The position numbers were made by a program, and so were the translations under genes. From Clostridiales bacterium (lineage in GTDB: Bacteria; Bacillota; Clostridia; Lachnospirales; Lachnospiraceae), in contig JAAZDK010000009.1 of assembly GCA_012512855.1 (NCBI GenBank), positions 1 through 64,000 on the forward strand: a stretch of DNA of 64,000 nt, given 5' to 3'. The notes beneath the pieces were generated by a model. That model was not told the origin of the DNA and searched no databases. It saw only the letters and a list, made by a program, of their open reading frames with translations. This document shows positions 21,901-31,340 of this stretch, one piece after another. Within the stretch, counting starts at the first letter, position 1. Each line of letters starts with the position of its first letter.

Positions 21901-22210
21901 CGTCTATACCCAAGAGCTTTTCCACCTCAAGCTCCACCGGAAGACCATGGGTGTCCCAGCCTGCCTTACGGAGAACATTGTAGCCCTTCATGGTCCTGTA
22001 CCTGGGTATAATGTCTTTAATAACCCTTGTCAGCACGTGCCCGATATGAGGCTGGCCGTTGGCTGTCGGCGGACCGTCATAAAAGGTATAGGTCTGACAA
22101 TCCTTCCGCTCTTCTATACTCGCTTCAAAAATGTTATTATCCTGCCAGAATTTCAAAATCTTTTTTTCTCTCTCGACAAAGTTCAGATCTGTCGTCACTT
22201 TATCGTACAT
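18998..22210 (-). CDS. ileS: Isoleucine-tRNA ligase
   Basis: PPTANGQPHIGH and KMSKSKGN motifs; 1070 aa. Confidence 0.97.
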   Translation of the reverse strand: MYDKVTTDLNFVEREKKILKFWQDNNIFEASIEERKDCQTYTFYDGPPTANGQPHIGHVLTRVIKDIIPRYRTMKGYNVLRKAGWDTHGLPVELEVEKLLGIDGKEQIEAYGLEPFIQKCKESVWKYKGMWEDFSQTVAFWADMDNPYVTYHNEYIESVWWSLKQIWDKGLLYKGFKIVPYCPRCGTPLSSHEVAQGYKDVKEKSVIAKFRLKGSKDEFILAWTTTPWTLPSNVALCVNPDESYVKVKVLVDEKGNVLKKDCSCSCGHDHKHEQAEQPAKVTTEHYILAEALLGSVIDGDYEIEARYSGKELEYLEYEPLFDYAQVEKKAYYVTCDHYVTLTDGTGVVHIAPAFGEDDNRVGKAYELPFVQLIDGKGEFKPEAGELAGLFCKAADEPIMKMLARKGLLFKVLKFEHSYPFCWRCDTPLIYYARESWFIKMTAVRDQLIENNNTINWFPESIGQGRFGDWLKNVQDWGLSRDRYWGTPLPIWECEDGHLHCIGSIEELRSMSDNCPDNIELHRPFIDEVKIKCPQCGKEMTRVKPVIDCWYDSGSMPFAQWHYPFENKELFEKHFPADFISEAVDQTRGWFYSLLAISTLIFDVAPFKNCIVLGHVQDENGQKMSKSKGNSVDPFDALARHGADAIRWYFYINSALWLPNRFHHAAVTEGQRKFMGTLWNTYAFYVLYANIDNFDATKYSLEYDKLSVMDKWLLSKLNTLVKTVDDHLENYRITESARMLADFVDELSNWYVRRSRERFWTKGMPQDKINAYMTLYTTLVTLAKLAAPFIPYMTEDIYQNLVRNLDKNAPKSVHLCDYPSYNEAWIDERLEADMEEVLEIVVLGRACRNAVNIKNRQPLATMYVRADGKLSEYYTSIIADELNIKKIIFTDDVSEFTSYSFKPQLKTLGPKFGKQINALRTLLAGLDGNKAMEEINASGKLTIELEGNQVSIDKEDLLIETSQKEGFVSDSDRGITVVLDTNLTEKLIEEGFVNEIISKLQTMRKEADFEVMDQIRVYQSGNDRIQSIMKQNAEEIKTQVLATEFIFDSQQGYSKEWNINGENVALGVEKI

Positions 22211-22280
22211 TATTTACTCCTCCTTAATTTATATTAAATAGCTTTAATAATCCCAGATCACAAAAACCCGTATGCTAAAA

Positions 22281-22546
22281 AAGCTCCCATCCGAAAAAGG
22301 ATGAGAGCATACGCTATCATTATACCACCTGTTTCACGTACTGGCAGCCGCAGCCGCCCTATACATTATCTATATAACGGTAGATACCGGCTCGACCTAC
22401 TGGGTGCAAAAAAACACCTTTGGGTCTTGCAACTAGGGAGTGATTTTCAGTCAGCCTCTACTCATACCGGACTTTCACCAACCTCCGGCTCGCTGTGACT
22501 TTTGAAAACTGCCTACTCTCTCCGTCATCGTTTTTAGCGATATTTT
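22281..22546 (-). promoter_or_regulatory. T-box leader (Ile) of ileS with terminator
   Basis: Stem I-like AGTAGGCAG...GCGAGCCGGAGGTTGGTGAAAGTCCGG, putative ATC specifier, T-box-like AGGTGGTATAATGATAGCG, terminator GCTCTCATCC/GGATGGGAGC-TTTTTT. Confidence 0.85.
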
Positions 22547-22552
22547 TTGATT

Positions 22553-22581
22553 ATTCTAGTATATAAAATGCCGATTGTCAA
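22553..22581 (-). promoter_or_regulatory. Sigma-A promoter of ileS T-box transcript
   Basis: minus strand TTGACA-17 nt-TAGAAT. Confidence 0.7.
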
Positions 22582-22712
22582 TAGCTTAAATGCCTTTGAA
22601 CACCAATAAATGCAACTTCCAGGCTCATGTTCAGATTCAACAGCAAAATGTACTTTTAAAAACAGTGAAAATTGCATCAAAAAATAAAATTAAAAAATTG
22701 AAAAAGGTGAGT

Positions 22713-24438
22713 TGAAAAAGTAAATTCCACTTTGCATGATTAAATTCCATACTGGGTAATCCTATCGTTAACAATCGTTAAATTTACACTATTTTGGGGC
22801 TGTACTTTCTTCGATTTAGCGGTATAATGGAACAATAACCAAGGTTTTGCGATTTTTGTGCATTCAAATAAGGAATCGAATTTACTGGTCTTTTTTCGGA
22901 AGTTGTAAATTCCATCCCTGGTGAGGTCCTATGATGGTTGCGCAATGTTCCTGACCTTGGTTTACTTTTTATATTTTTTATAGATTAATAGGGGTGTTTT
23001 ATCCTAAAAGCTTTGGTGTGAGAATAATCTCATTTGCAGGTATCTTCTTTAGATTAAATAATTTTAAAAGCTCCTCACCATACTGAAATGCAAAAACTTC
23101 ATAGGGGCTTTTATTTCCAAGAGATTTTCTTGCATATGAGTTTATATGACTCATCATTAAGTCTATATCTTGCTGTGTATATTTTCCGATATCTGTACCC
23201 TTTGGAATGATCCTGCGAATTATTTCATGATTATTTTCACAGTTAGGCTTTTCATATGGTGCATTAGGATTGCAGTAGAACATTTTGGTGCGTGGGTTCC
23301 CTTGCTTATCGTATTCAATGGCTTTAGGATTGGAAAACTCACTTCCGTTATCAGCCAACAATAGTGGAAAGATTTCAGTAAAGATATCAGGACGCATCTC
23401 ATGATATAGCTTTTCAAAAATATCTATAACTGACTGTGAATCGTTAGACTGCCGCAAAAAAGCAAGCTGTAATTCCTGCTTTACAAAATATATCGTTAAT
23501 AGTACCGCACCACCCTTAATGCCTTCTACTGTGTCCAGCTGACGTGCAGAGACATCAGGGTACTCTTGAATGTAATTCTTATAGTCATCATATGTACGAC
23601 CTATCCGGCATTGCTTATCAACCTTCAGAGATTTGGGTTTTCCCTTACGAGGGCGCATACGCACAGTACGCGGCATATCTATGTTTCTGGCAGAAAAAAG
23701 GCCATTATTGATATAGGTATATAAGGTGCGTTCTGACTTCATTATTTTATCTGGATTAGAAATGGCTATGTGGTGCAAAGATTGACCATTAATAAGTAAA
23801 GGAGATATAACACTGTCAAGATGTTTTAATTCATTCTCTGTAAGTGCAAATCCGGATCGTGATTCAGAACGGACAAACTCGTATTCACGTTGAGCAGAAG
23901 ATGCCTTATAGAAAGCTTTTTCAAGGTTACACCTGGTCCGTTTCTGACATGCATTGCAGACATATGGTGGCTTTGATAGAAGAGGACAAGGATATTTTTC
24001 ATATGAAATACAGGATTCAATGCATTTGCCACAAGACCAACAAAGACGCTTTTTATTAGTACATCTGTGACAAACACAGCGAAGATAGCAGCTATGATTA
24101 AATGAGTTTATGCAATCATTAAAAGCCTTACCAAAGGCACCTGTTTTTTCAAACTTACGATGTAAACGAACTTCCCTTGAGATAGTTGTACAATCCTTAC
24201 CTAATAATCGAGCAATACCTTTAAATGTATTTGCTTTGCTAAGCTCAAGCTCAATAGTGGTTCTTTCATCAAGAGTTAAATGCTTTTGTGAACTCATAAT
24301 AAAATCCTCCATGTAAACCAAGGAGGTAAACAACCATGTTTTATATCATTATATCTTAAGAAAGAGTAAATTCCATATCCATTTCAAGGATATTATGCAG
24401 AACTAAATTCCATGCCAGAGTGGAATTTAACTTTGCAA
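22713..24438. mobile_element. IS30-family insertion sequence
   Basis: IS30 transposase flanked by imperfect inverted repeats around aaaagtaaattccacttTGCATG (left) and CATGCCagagtggaatttaactttg (right). Confidence 0.85.
22999..24297 (-). CDS. IS30-family transposase with Cys-rich insert
   Basis: LTLDERTTIELELSKANTFKGIARLLGKDCTTISREV helix-turn-helix; catalytic LLADNGSEFSNP and ENNHEIIRR. Confidence 0.93.
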   Translation of the reverse strand: MSSQKHLTLDERTTIELELSKANTFKGIARLLGKDCTTISREVRLHRKFEKTGAFGKAFNDCINSFNHSCYLRCVCHRCTNKKRLCWSCGKCIESCISYEKYPCPLLSKPPYVCNACQKRTRCNLEKAFYKASSAQREYEFVRSESRSGFALTENELKHLDSVISPLLINGQSLHHIAISNPDKIMKSERTLYTYINNGLFSARNIDMPRTVRMRPRKGKPKSLKVDKQCRIGRTYDDYKNYIQEYPDVSARQLDTVEGIKGGAVLLTIYFVKQELQLAFLRQSNDSQSVIDIFEKLYHEMRPDIFTEIFPLLLADNGSEFSNPKAIEYDKQGNPRTKMFYCNPNAPYEKPNCENNHEIIRRIIPKGTDIGKYTQQDIDLMMSHINSYARKSLGNKSPYEVFAFQYGEELLKLFNLKKIPANEIILTPKLLG

Positions 24439-24520
24439 TCAACAAGCTGCTAATTTACCTCCTGTGATGTCTTGACTTATAATTGAATCTGGTATATGTT
24501 GTGTTATGAACATTTTATAA

Positions 24521-24603
24521 GCCTGAGATCCTTTATCAGGCCTCGTTAAGTCAGGCACTACAAAAGCTGTAGGTATACAGGTCCGGTCTTAAGCATAGAC
24601 CGG
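24521..24603 (+). promoter_or_regulatory. Structured 5' leader of pncB (three hairpins)
   Basis: GCCTGA/TCAGGC, CTACA/TGTAG and CCGGTC/GACCGG stems between promoter-like region and RBS. Confidence 0.5.
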
Positions 24604-24623
24604 CATATTGTGCGGAGGTATAT

Positions 24624-26084
24624 ATGAGCAAGCATAACTTAACCCTATTAACCGATTTCTATGAGTTAACAATGATGCAGGGCTATTTTAAGTACAAAAA
24701 CAACGACAGGGTTATCTTTGATGTATTCTACCGCGAGAATCCGTCCGGCAGCGGATATGCCATATGTGCCGGTCTGGAACAGATAATCGAATATATCAAC
24801 TCCCTCAGCTTCACAGAGGAGGATATCGAATATTTCCGCTCCCTCAAGATATTTGATGAGGACTTTCTTGAATATTTGCGAGGCTTCCGTTTTACCGGAG
24901 ACATATATGCCGTTCCGGAAGGAACCGTGGTATTTCCTATGGAACCCCTGCTTAAGGTAATTGCCCCTATTATGGAAGCACAGCTGATAGAAACCGCCCT
25001 GCTTAATATAATCAATCATCAGAGTCTGATAGCTACCAAGGCCTCAAGAGTTGTATATGCGGCAGGAGGCCAGCCGGTAATGGAGTTTGGTCTCAGAAGG
25101 GCGCAGGGACCGGATGCGGGTACCCTGGGAGCAAGAGCCGCAATTATCGGTGGCTGTATAGGAACCAGCAATGTGCTCAGTGCAAAGCTGTATGATCTTC
25201 CTGCCCTGGGAACCCATGCCCACAGCTGGATTATGAGCTATGATGATGAGCTTACCGCCTTCCGCAAATATGCCGAATTGTACCCTCATAACACCACCCT
25301 GCTGGTGGACACCTATGATACGCTTCGCTCAGGCGTGCCCAATGCCATCAAGGTATTTAAAGAGCTGCGTGAGGCAGGCAGGCTGCCTGAGAAGTACGGC
25401 ATTCGTCTTGACAGCGGAGATCTGGCCTATTTGTCCAAAAAAGCACGGAAGATGCTGGATGAAGCCGGTTTTAAGGATGCTACAATAACAGCCTCCAGTG
25501 ATCTTGATGAATATATAATTGATTCCTTAAAGGCTCAGGGGGCCAAAATTGATTCCTGGGGAGTAGGTACAAAGCTGATTACCTCCAAGGACTGGCCGGC
25601 CTTCGGCGGTGTATATAAGCTGGCCGCCGTATGGAAGGGTGGTCGCTTTATTCCAAAAATTAAGCTTTCCGAAAATCAGTGGAAGATTACCAACCCGGGC
25701 AATAAAAAGATAATCCGTGTATACGAAAAGGAAAGCGGCAAGGTAAAGGCCGATCTTATAGCCCTGGCGGATGAAGTATTTTCTCCCGACAAGCCGCTTC
25801 TGCTGTTTGATCCTCATGCCACATGGAAGAAGACCCTTCTACAGCCGGGTACCTATACTCTAAGGGAGCTTATGGTGCCGGTATTTTTATCAGGAAAATG
25901 CGTTTACAGCTCTCCTTCGGTAATGGAGATACGTGAGTACTGCATGAAGGAGCAGGACTCTCTATGGGATGAATGCAGACGACTGGTTAACCCTCATATC
26001 GTGTATGTGGATCTTTCGCATAAGCTCTACAACATGAAAACCAGGCTCCTGAACAAGCTGACAGATAATGTTAAGGGCTTGTAA
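24624..26084 (+). CDS. pncB: Nicotinate phosphoribosyltransferase
   Basis: LTDFYELTMMQGYF, EFGLRRAQGPD, GTHAHSWIM, RLDSGDLAYLSKKAR. Confidence 0.95.
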   Translation: MSKHNLTLLTDFYELTMMQGYFKYKNNDRVIFDVFYRENPSGSGYAICAGLEQIIEYINSLSFTEEDIEYFRSLKIFDEDFLEYLRGFRFTGDIYAVPEGTVVFPMEPLLKVIAPIMEAQLIETALLNIINHQSLIATKASRVVYAAGGQPVMEFGLRRAQGPDAGTLGARAAIIGGCIGTSNVLSAKLYDLPALGTHAHSWIMSYDDELTAFRKYAELYPHNTTLLVDTYDTLRSGVPNAIKVFKELREAGRLPEKYGIRLDSGDLAYLSKKARKMLDEAGFKDATITASSDLDEYIIDSLKAQGAKIDSWGVGTKLITSKDWPAFGGVYKLAAVWKGGRFIPKIKLSENQWKITNPGNKKIIRVYEKESGKVKADLIALADEVFSPDKPLLLFDPHATWKKTLLQPGTYTLRELMVPVFLSGKCVYSSPSVMEIREYCMKEQDSLWDECRRLVNPHIVYVDLSHKLYNMKTRLLNKLTDNVKGL

Positions 26085-26146
26085 TGAAAAATTTCCTTTA
26101 TATTTTTTAATATTATTTTGTCCGGAATGGACAAATTATGCTATAC

Positions 26147-26185
26147 TTAACTTATACAAGAAAGCTTGTATAAGTTAACTTTTTT
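26147..26185 (+). terminator. Terminator after pncB, 14-bp perfect stem
   Basis: TTAACTTATACAAG-aaag-CTTGTATAAGTTAA followed by cTTTTTT. Confidence 0.85.
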
Positions 26186-26300
26186 ACTTTAAATCGGACC
26201 CCTTCCCGGCCTGACTTGGTCCATTTTGCATCTAATTATACGGTTTTTATGTGCAGGTAAATGAACGGTTTTTGTGTTTGGTTGCAAAAGGAGAATATAA

Positions 26301-27590
26301 TTGAATAACAGGAATAAAAATATAATTATTATAGCTGTACTTGGAGTAGTGCTGACTGTTGGTATAGTTTTCTTTACAATGTCCAAGCCGGACAATGTTT
26401 CAAGCTCATACCAGCAGGATAGTAGCGAAGTCATTAGCGTGACCGACAAAATAAACATAAGCAATGAAAGCAATGAACCAAACGATACATATGAGAATAT
26501 AACAAATGCTCCCACAGAGGCGCCTGCTATAATCCCAACTCCGACAATGGAGCCTGAGGAGCCTTTTGTCCCTGCAACAGAGATAGATTTGGATCCCGGC
26601 AGTATAACCGTTTTTGTTAATCCCGAGCATAGCCTGCCCAAAAGCTATATTCCGGATAATTTGGTTACGGTGAACGTATTTTTTAATTTGAAAAGCTATG
26701 ATGAGCGTACCCTGATGCGGGCTGAAGCCGCTCAGGCTCTTGAAAGGCTTTTTGCCGCCGCCAGGGAGGATGGCTATGAATTATGCGGAGTATCCGGCTA
26801 TCGCTCCTATTCCAGGCAAAAGCAGATTTTCATCAACAACATCCTGACCAAAGGCAGGGAATACGCCTTAAAATATTCTGCTGTCCCGGGAGCCAGTGAG
26901 CATCAGACCGGCCTGGCTATGGACGTGTCCTGCAAATCCCTGCGTTATAATCTGTCAACGAGTTTTTCGGAAACGCCCGAAGGCAAATGGCTGGCGCAAA
27001 ACGCCCACCATTATGGCTATATTATCCGTTATCCAAAAGGCAAGGCCCATATAACCGGCTATGCTTATGAACCATGGCACATCAGATATGTTGGCAAGGG
27101 ACTGGCCAAATACCTTTATGAAAACGACCTGACTCTGGAGGAGTATTATAATTATACTCCCGGCAGGAATTTTGACTTTGAAGAAAAATATGCTGACCTT
27201 ATAAACATAACCCCCAGCCCTGAGCCAACTATTCCTGAACCCACCGGAACTGATGGAATAATAACTGATGAAAATGGTGAAATTATTGATGAGCCGGACA
27301 TCGAGCTTAGTCCAACGGTTTCACCTGATATTTCCGACATTCCGGATATAAGCCCGACTCCTGTGCCGGAGGATGAGCAGGATGACCCGTTTTTGCCGGA
27401 TGAAACAGCTGAACCGAATATTCCTGATGAAACGGATGAACCTGCTTTACCGGATGGACAGGATAACCCGGAGGATAATTGGCCGCAGGCAACCCCTTCA
27501 ATCAGCGATATAGCTCCGGATTATTCTGAAATCACAGAATTTCCGGATATTAATATAACCGATCCGGTTTACAACACATATTACGAATAA
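26301..27590 (+). CDS. VanY/M15B-type D-alanyl-D-alanine carboxypeptidase with acidic Pro/Asp/Glu-rich C-terminal tail
   Basis: SGYRSYSRQKQIF, GASEHQTGLAMDV, EPWHIRYVG. Confidence 0.93.
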   Translation: MNNRNKNIIIIAVLGVVLTVGIVFFTMSKPDNVSSSYQQDSSEVISVTDKINISNESNEPNDTYENITNAPTEAPAIIPTPTMEPEEPFVPATEIDLDPGSITVFVNPEHSLPKSYIPDNLVTVNVFFNLKSYDERTLMRAEAAQALERLFAAAREDGYELCGVSGYRSYSRQKQIFINNILTKGREYALKYSAVPGASEHQTGLAMDVSCKSLRYNLSTSFSETPEGKWLAQNAHHYGYIIRYPKGKAHITGYAYEPWHIRYVGKGLAKYLYENDLTLEEYYNYTPGRNFDFEEKYADLINITPSPEPTIPEPTGTDGIITDENGEIIDEPDIELSPTVSPDISDIPDISPTPVPEDEQDDPFLPDETAEPNIPDETDEPALPDGQDNPEDNWPQATPSISDIAPDYSEITEFPDINITDPVYNTYYE

Positions 27591-27610
27591 TTTTTCAGCA
27601 TAAGCGACAT

Positions 27611-28354
27611 ATGAAGGAGGAGCTTATGAGGCTGACCTTAGCTTTATTATTTCTGCTGCTGTTTTCCATCATCAGCTTGCCTTTACTGCTGATAGAGCTT
27701 GTCATAGGCTTATTTAGCCGCAAAGCCCAAATTTCCAGCTCTCAGGCAATAGTAGTACTAGCCTTTCGCATCCTGCTCTTTATCTGTGGGGTGAAAAAAA
27801 CCGTAATAGGCGTGGAAAATGTTCCGAAGGGCGAGCCTATTCTTTATGTAAGCAACCACAGAAGCTATTTTGATATACCTGTTGCTTATACCACGGTTCC
27901 GACTCTGACCGGCTTTATAGCCAAGAAGGAGATCGCCAAAGTGCCGATCCTTCGTAGCTGGATGCGTTTACTGCAATGCCTTTTCCTTGACAGAGACGAT
28001 ATCAGGCAGGGGCTGGAAACAATACTTAAGGCTATTGAGCAGGTTAAGGCCGGTTATTCCATATTCATATCCCCTGAAGGGACCAGAAATCATGGAAAGG
28101 AGCTGCTTCCTTTTCGTGAAGGGAGCTTTAAGGTGGCGGAAAAGACAGGCTGTGCAATTGTACCGGTATCAATCAGCAATGCCGATGCTGTATTTGAAAA
28201 CCATATGCCCTGGATCAGATCGGCCCACGTTATTATAGAATACGGAAAACCTATCTATATAAAGGATTTACCCAAGCAGCAGCAAAAAAGCATAGGTAGT
28301 TACGTACAGGGAATAATAAAGGAAGCTCTTGAAAAAAACTCCCGCCTGTTATGA
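27611..28354 (+). CDS. plsC: 1-acyl-sn-glycerol-3-phosphate acyltransferase
   Basis: NHRSYFDI (HX4D-like) and SPEGTRNHG motifs. Confidence 0.88.
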   Translation: MKEELMRLTLALLFLLLFSIISLPLLLIELVIGLFSRKAQISSSQAIVVLAFRILLFICGVKKTVIGVENVPKGEPILYVSNHRSYFDIPVAYTTVPTLTGFIAKKEIAKVPILRSWMRLLQCLFLDRDDIRQGLETILKAIEQVKAGYSIFISPEGTRNHGKELLPFREGSFKVAEKTGCAIVPVSISNADAVFENHMPWIRSAHVIIEYGKPIYIKDLPKQQQKSIGSYVQGIIKEALEKNSRLL

Positions 28355-28540
28355 TTAGCACACCGCACCATCAGATTGATTTAGCAGGCTTAAAAGAGCC
28401 TGATATCGTGTATCTTTTTTATGCTGCCTCTAGTGGTATTTTGAAAAATTACTATTTATTTTTTATTGAAAAAGTGATACAATTATCGTTGCTTGTGTTT
28501 GTACAAGCAGCTGAAGTAAATTTGAGGAGGTACATACCCC

Positions 28541-28996
28541 GTGAGTACATTAAGTATTGTATTATTAATCATCCTAATTGTAGTGATTGGCGTATTTGTA
28601 GCCTTGTACTTCTTGGGAAAAAAGCTGCAAAAGAAACAGGAAGAAGCACAATCACAGATGCAGGCATCTGCCCAGACGGTTTCCATTCTGGTTATTGATA
28701 AAAAGAAGATGAAGATGAAGGATGCAGGACTTCCTAAAATAGTAGTGGATCAGACACCAAAGTATCTGCGGGGCTCCAAGGTTCCTATTGTAAAGGCCAA
28801 AATCGGTCCCAGAGTATTATCACTTGTATGTGATGCAAAGGTATTTGACCTTATACCTGTTAAGAAGGAAGTAAAGGCTGTTATCAGCGGAATATATATA
28901 ATGGATGTCAAGGGGCTGAGAGGCAATCTTGAGCAGAAGAAAAAGAAGGAAGGCTTCTTCAAACGGATTACCGGCTCATTAAAAAAAGAAAAGTAA
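28541..28996 (+). CDS. Conserved-looking membrane-anchored hypothetical protein
   Basis: N-terminal TM segment, basic soluble domain; RBS gaggagg; GTG start. Confidence 0.75.
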   Translation: MSTLSIVLLIILIVVIGVFVALYFLGKKLQKKQEEAQSQMQASAQTVSILVIDKKKMKMKDAGLPKIVVDQTPKYLRGSKVPIVKAKIGPRVLSLVCDAKVFDLIPVKKEVKAVISGIYIMDVKGLRGNLEQKKKKEGFFKRITGSLKKEK

Positions 28997-29139
28997 AAAA
29001 TAGACATTAATAATCCTCTTTCCTTACAGGCATAATTAATCTATAAGGCAAGAGGATTTTTAGATTTTTGAAGCATTGAATTTTCTCATGTTCGATTAGA
29101 CACAAAGGCTTATGAAAGCATTTATCAGGGGGATATAAT

Positions 29140-30483
29140 ATGCGAAAGAAGAACAGGATATTACTGATAATAATATGTATATTATCTGTATGTGTAATGG
29201 CAGGCCTGATAGCATTTGCATTTGACATTCAAACGAGGATGGATTTAAAAAACAAACAGGCTCAGACCGAAAATCAGACTGACAATATGACAGCCAGGGA
29301 CGATAGCATTCCGGCAGGCTATGAGGCTGGCAATGACAGCGACGACAGCAATGCTACGGGAGACGGAAATATTACAGGAAACGGTAATGAAACAAAGCAG
29401 GAGGCGCCTGCAAAGGGCACAGCTGATGGTACGGATGCAGAAGGCAGCGGTACAAAAGAAAATGATAATGCCTCTGTCACGCCCATACCGGAGGAGGAGC
29501 AGCCTGCTGCGGGGTCGTTAGTGCTTGCCTTTGCAGGTGATGTTAATCTTGATGATAACTCAACTCCGGTAAAAAAATATGATTCTGAAAAAAAGGATAT
29601 CAGTAAATGTCTGTCGGAGGATCTTTTGAAGGAGATGCGGGATGCCGACATCATGATGCTTAATAATGAGTTTGCCTTCAGTACCCGCGGTGAAAAAACC
29701 CCCAATAAATCTTATACCTTCAGGGCCAATCCCGCCAGGGTTGAAATCCTTAAGGAAATGGGTGTCGATATCGTATCCCTGGCCAACAATCACGCGCTGG
29801 ATTACGGACGGGATGCCCTTCTGGATACCTTCAGCACCCTGGATGAGGCAGGTATTGATTACGTCGGAGCAGGAAAAGATTTAGAGCGGGCAAAGGCTCC
29901 TATATATTATACCATTAACGGTAAAAGAATAGCTTACGTGGCCGCATCAAGAGTCATATTTGCCGGCAGCTGGTATGCCACAGAGGACCGCCCCGGAATG
30001 GTGGGTACCTACGACCCCGCCTTAATTTGCGAAGTAATCAGACAGGCCAAGGCTGAAAGCGATTATGTTATAGTCTATGTCCACTGGGGAGTTGAACGCA
30101 CGAATTATCCTGAAAAATACCAAAGAAGCCTTGCGCAGGCCTATATAGACGCCGGCGCCGACGCAGTTATCGGCTGTCATCCGCATGTAATGCAGGGTTT
30201 TGAATTTTACAAGGGAAAACTGATTGCATACAGCCTCAGCAATTTCTGGTTCAGTCGGGCAACCGTAGAATCCGCCCTGCTGAAGCTCCAAATAGACAGT
30301 GACGGCAGTATAAGGCCGCAGCTTATTCCCGTAATGGCCAAGAATAACTATACCTACCTGATAACAGATAATAAGGAAAGGGATAAGTATTTTAATTTTA
30401 TTAAGAAAATATCATTTGATATAGAAATAGATGATGAAGGAATACTCTCACCGAAGGAGGGTGACTCCTCTGCTGCCGAATAA
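29140..30483 (+). CDS. CapA-family (poly-gamma-glutamate synthesis-like) protein
   Basis: LAFAGDVNLDD, LANNHALDYG, GCHPHVMQGFEFY. Confidence 0.92.
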   Translation: MRKKNRILLIIICILSVCVMAGLIAFAFDIQTRMDLKNKQAQTENQTDNMTARDDSIPAGYEAGNDSDDSNATGDGNITGNGNETKQEAPAKGTADGTDAEGSGTKENDNASVTPIPEEEQPAAGSLVLAFAGDVNLDDNSTPVKKYDSEKKDISKCLSEDLLKEMRDADIMMLNNEFAFSTRGEKTPNKSYTFRANPARVEILKEMGVDIVSLANNHALDYGRDALLDTFSTLDEAGIDYVGAGKDLERAKAPIYYTINGKRIAYVAASRVIFAGSWYATEDRPGMVGTYDPALICEVIRQAKAESDYVIVYVHWGVERTNYPEKYQRSLAQAYIDAGADAVIGCHPHVMQGFEFYKGKLIAYSLSNFWFSRATVESALLKLQIDSDGSIRPQLIPVMAKNNYTYLITDNKERDKYFNFIKKISFDIEIDDEGILSPKEGDSSAAE

Positions 30484-30513
30484 ACCGGTAGACTTAGTTT
30501 TTTATCCGGCTGC

Positions 30514-30933
30514 TTACTTTGCCGGAGTAATCTTTATATTTACCGAGTTGTCCGATAGCTGCGAATTGTCGTATAACAGACTGTATTCCAGATTTATTTC
30601 AATCAGGTCCTGACTGTCCTTGATTGAAATTGATTTGGTCCTGATTGACAGGCTTATACTTCCATATGGGGTGTGATAGTCTGTGCTGGTTATCCTGTTT
30701 TGATCAAATACCAGCCTGCTCTCAACCCCATTTTTTTTGATAATGATCACCTGATCACCTGAAGCTTTTATGATATTTTTAGTGACAAGCCCGCTGTCTG
30801 CAGGCCTTTCTTCATAGCTTATGCAATGCTTTCCGTTAATCAGGCCATATCTTCCCTGAAACTTAGCCTCTATGGGCTTATCTTCGCTGCCGGTCTGCAG
30901 ACCTCTTATAGTTACAAAAACCCTTTCCGTCAT
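30514..30933 (-). CDS. DUF1934 (YwiB-like beta-barrel) protein
   Basis: MTERVFVTIRGLQTG...GRYGLINGKHCISYEE; start chosen at ATG 30933. Confidence 0.8.
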   Translation of the reverse strand: MTERVFVTIRGLQTGSEDKPIEAKFQGRYGLINGKHCISYEERPADSGLVTKNIIKASGDQVIIIKKNGVESRLVFDQNRITSTDYHTPYGSISLSIRTKSISIKDSQDLIEINLEYSLLYDNSQLSDNSVNIKITPAK

Positions 30934-31340
30934 TTTAACAATCTCCAATATTCTGATATTAGTAATCCCGGATACTTTAATCCTGATAACTACAGCCAAT
31001 TCTCTTCATTTTTTATTAACATTAAACATCTCATTTATTTAATATTATACTTCTCTTAATCGTCCAGTTTATTTTACTATTATTTATTCTAAAGTACAAT
31101 ATCCGGCTGCAGCGCCCGCCGGCCTGAGGCTTCTTCCCGCCAATCCTTTATCAGTCTTTTCTGCATATTTTATAAAGCCATACATTTTCTTTCGCTTCTT
31201 TTAAGCTTACCTGCTGCAGCCTAATGAAGTCAGCTAAAATTTATCCGGCCATGTATATCCTTTTATATTATGGCAAGACTTTAGGGGAAGGAAGCAATCA
31301 CCCAAAAAACAGATGCCAGAACAATAATGCGGAGGTTTAT

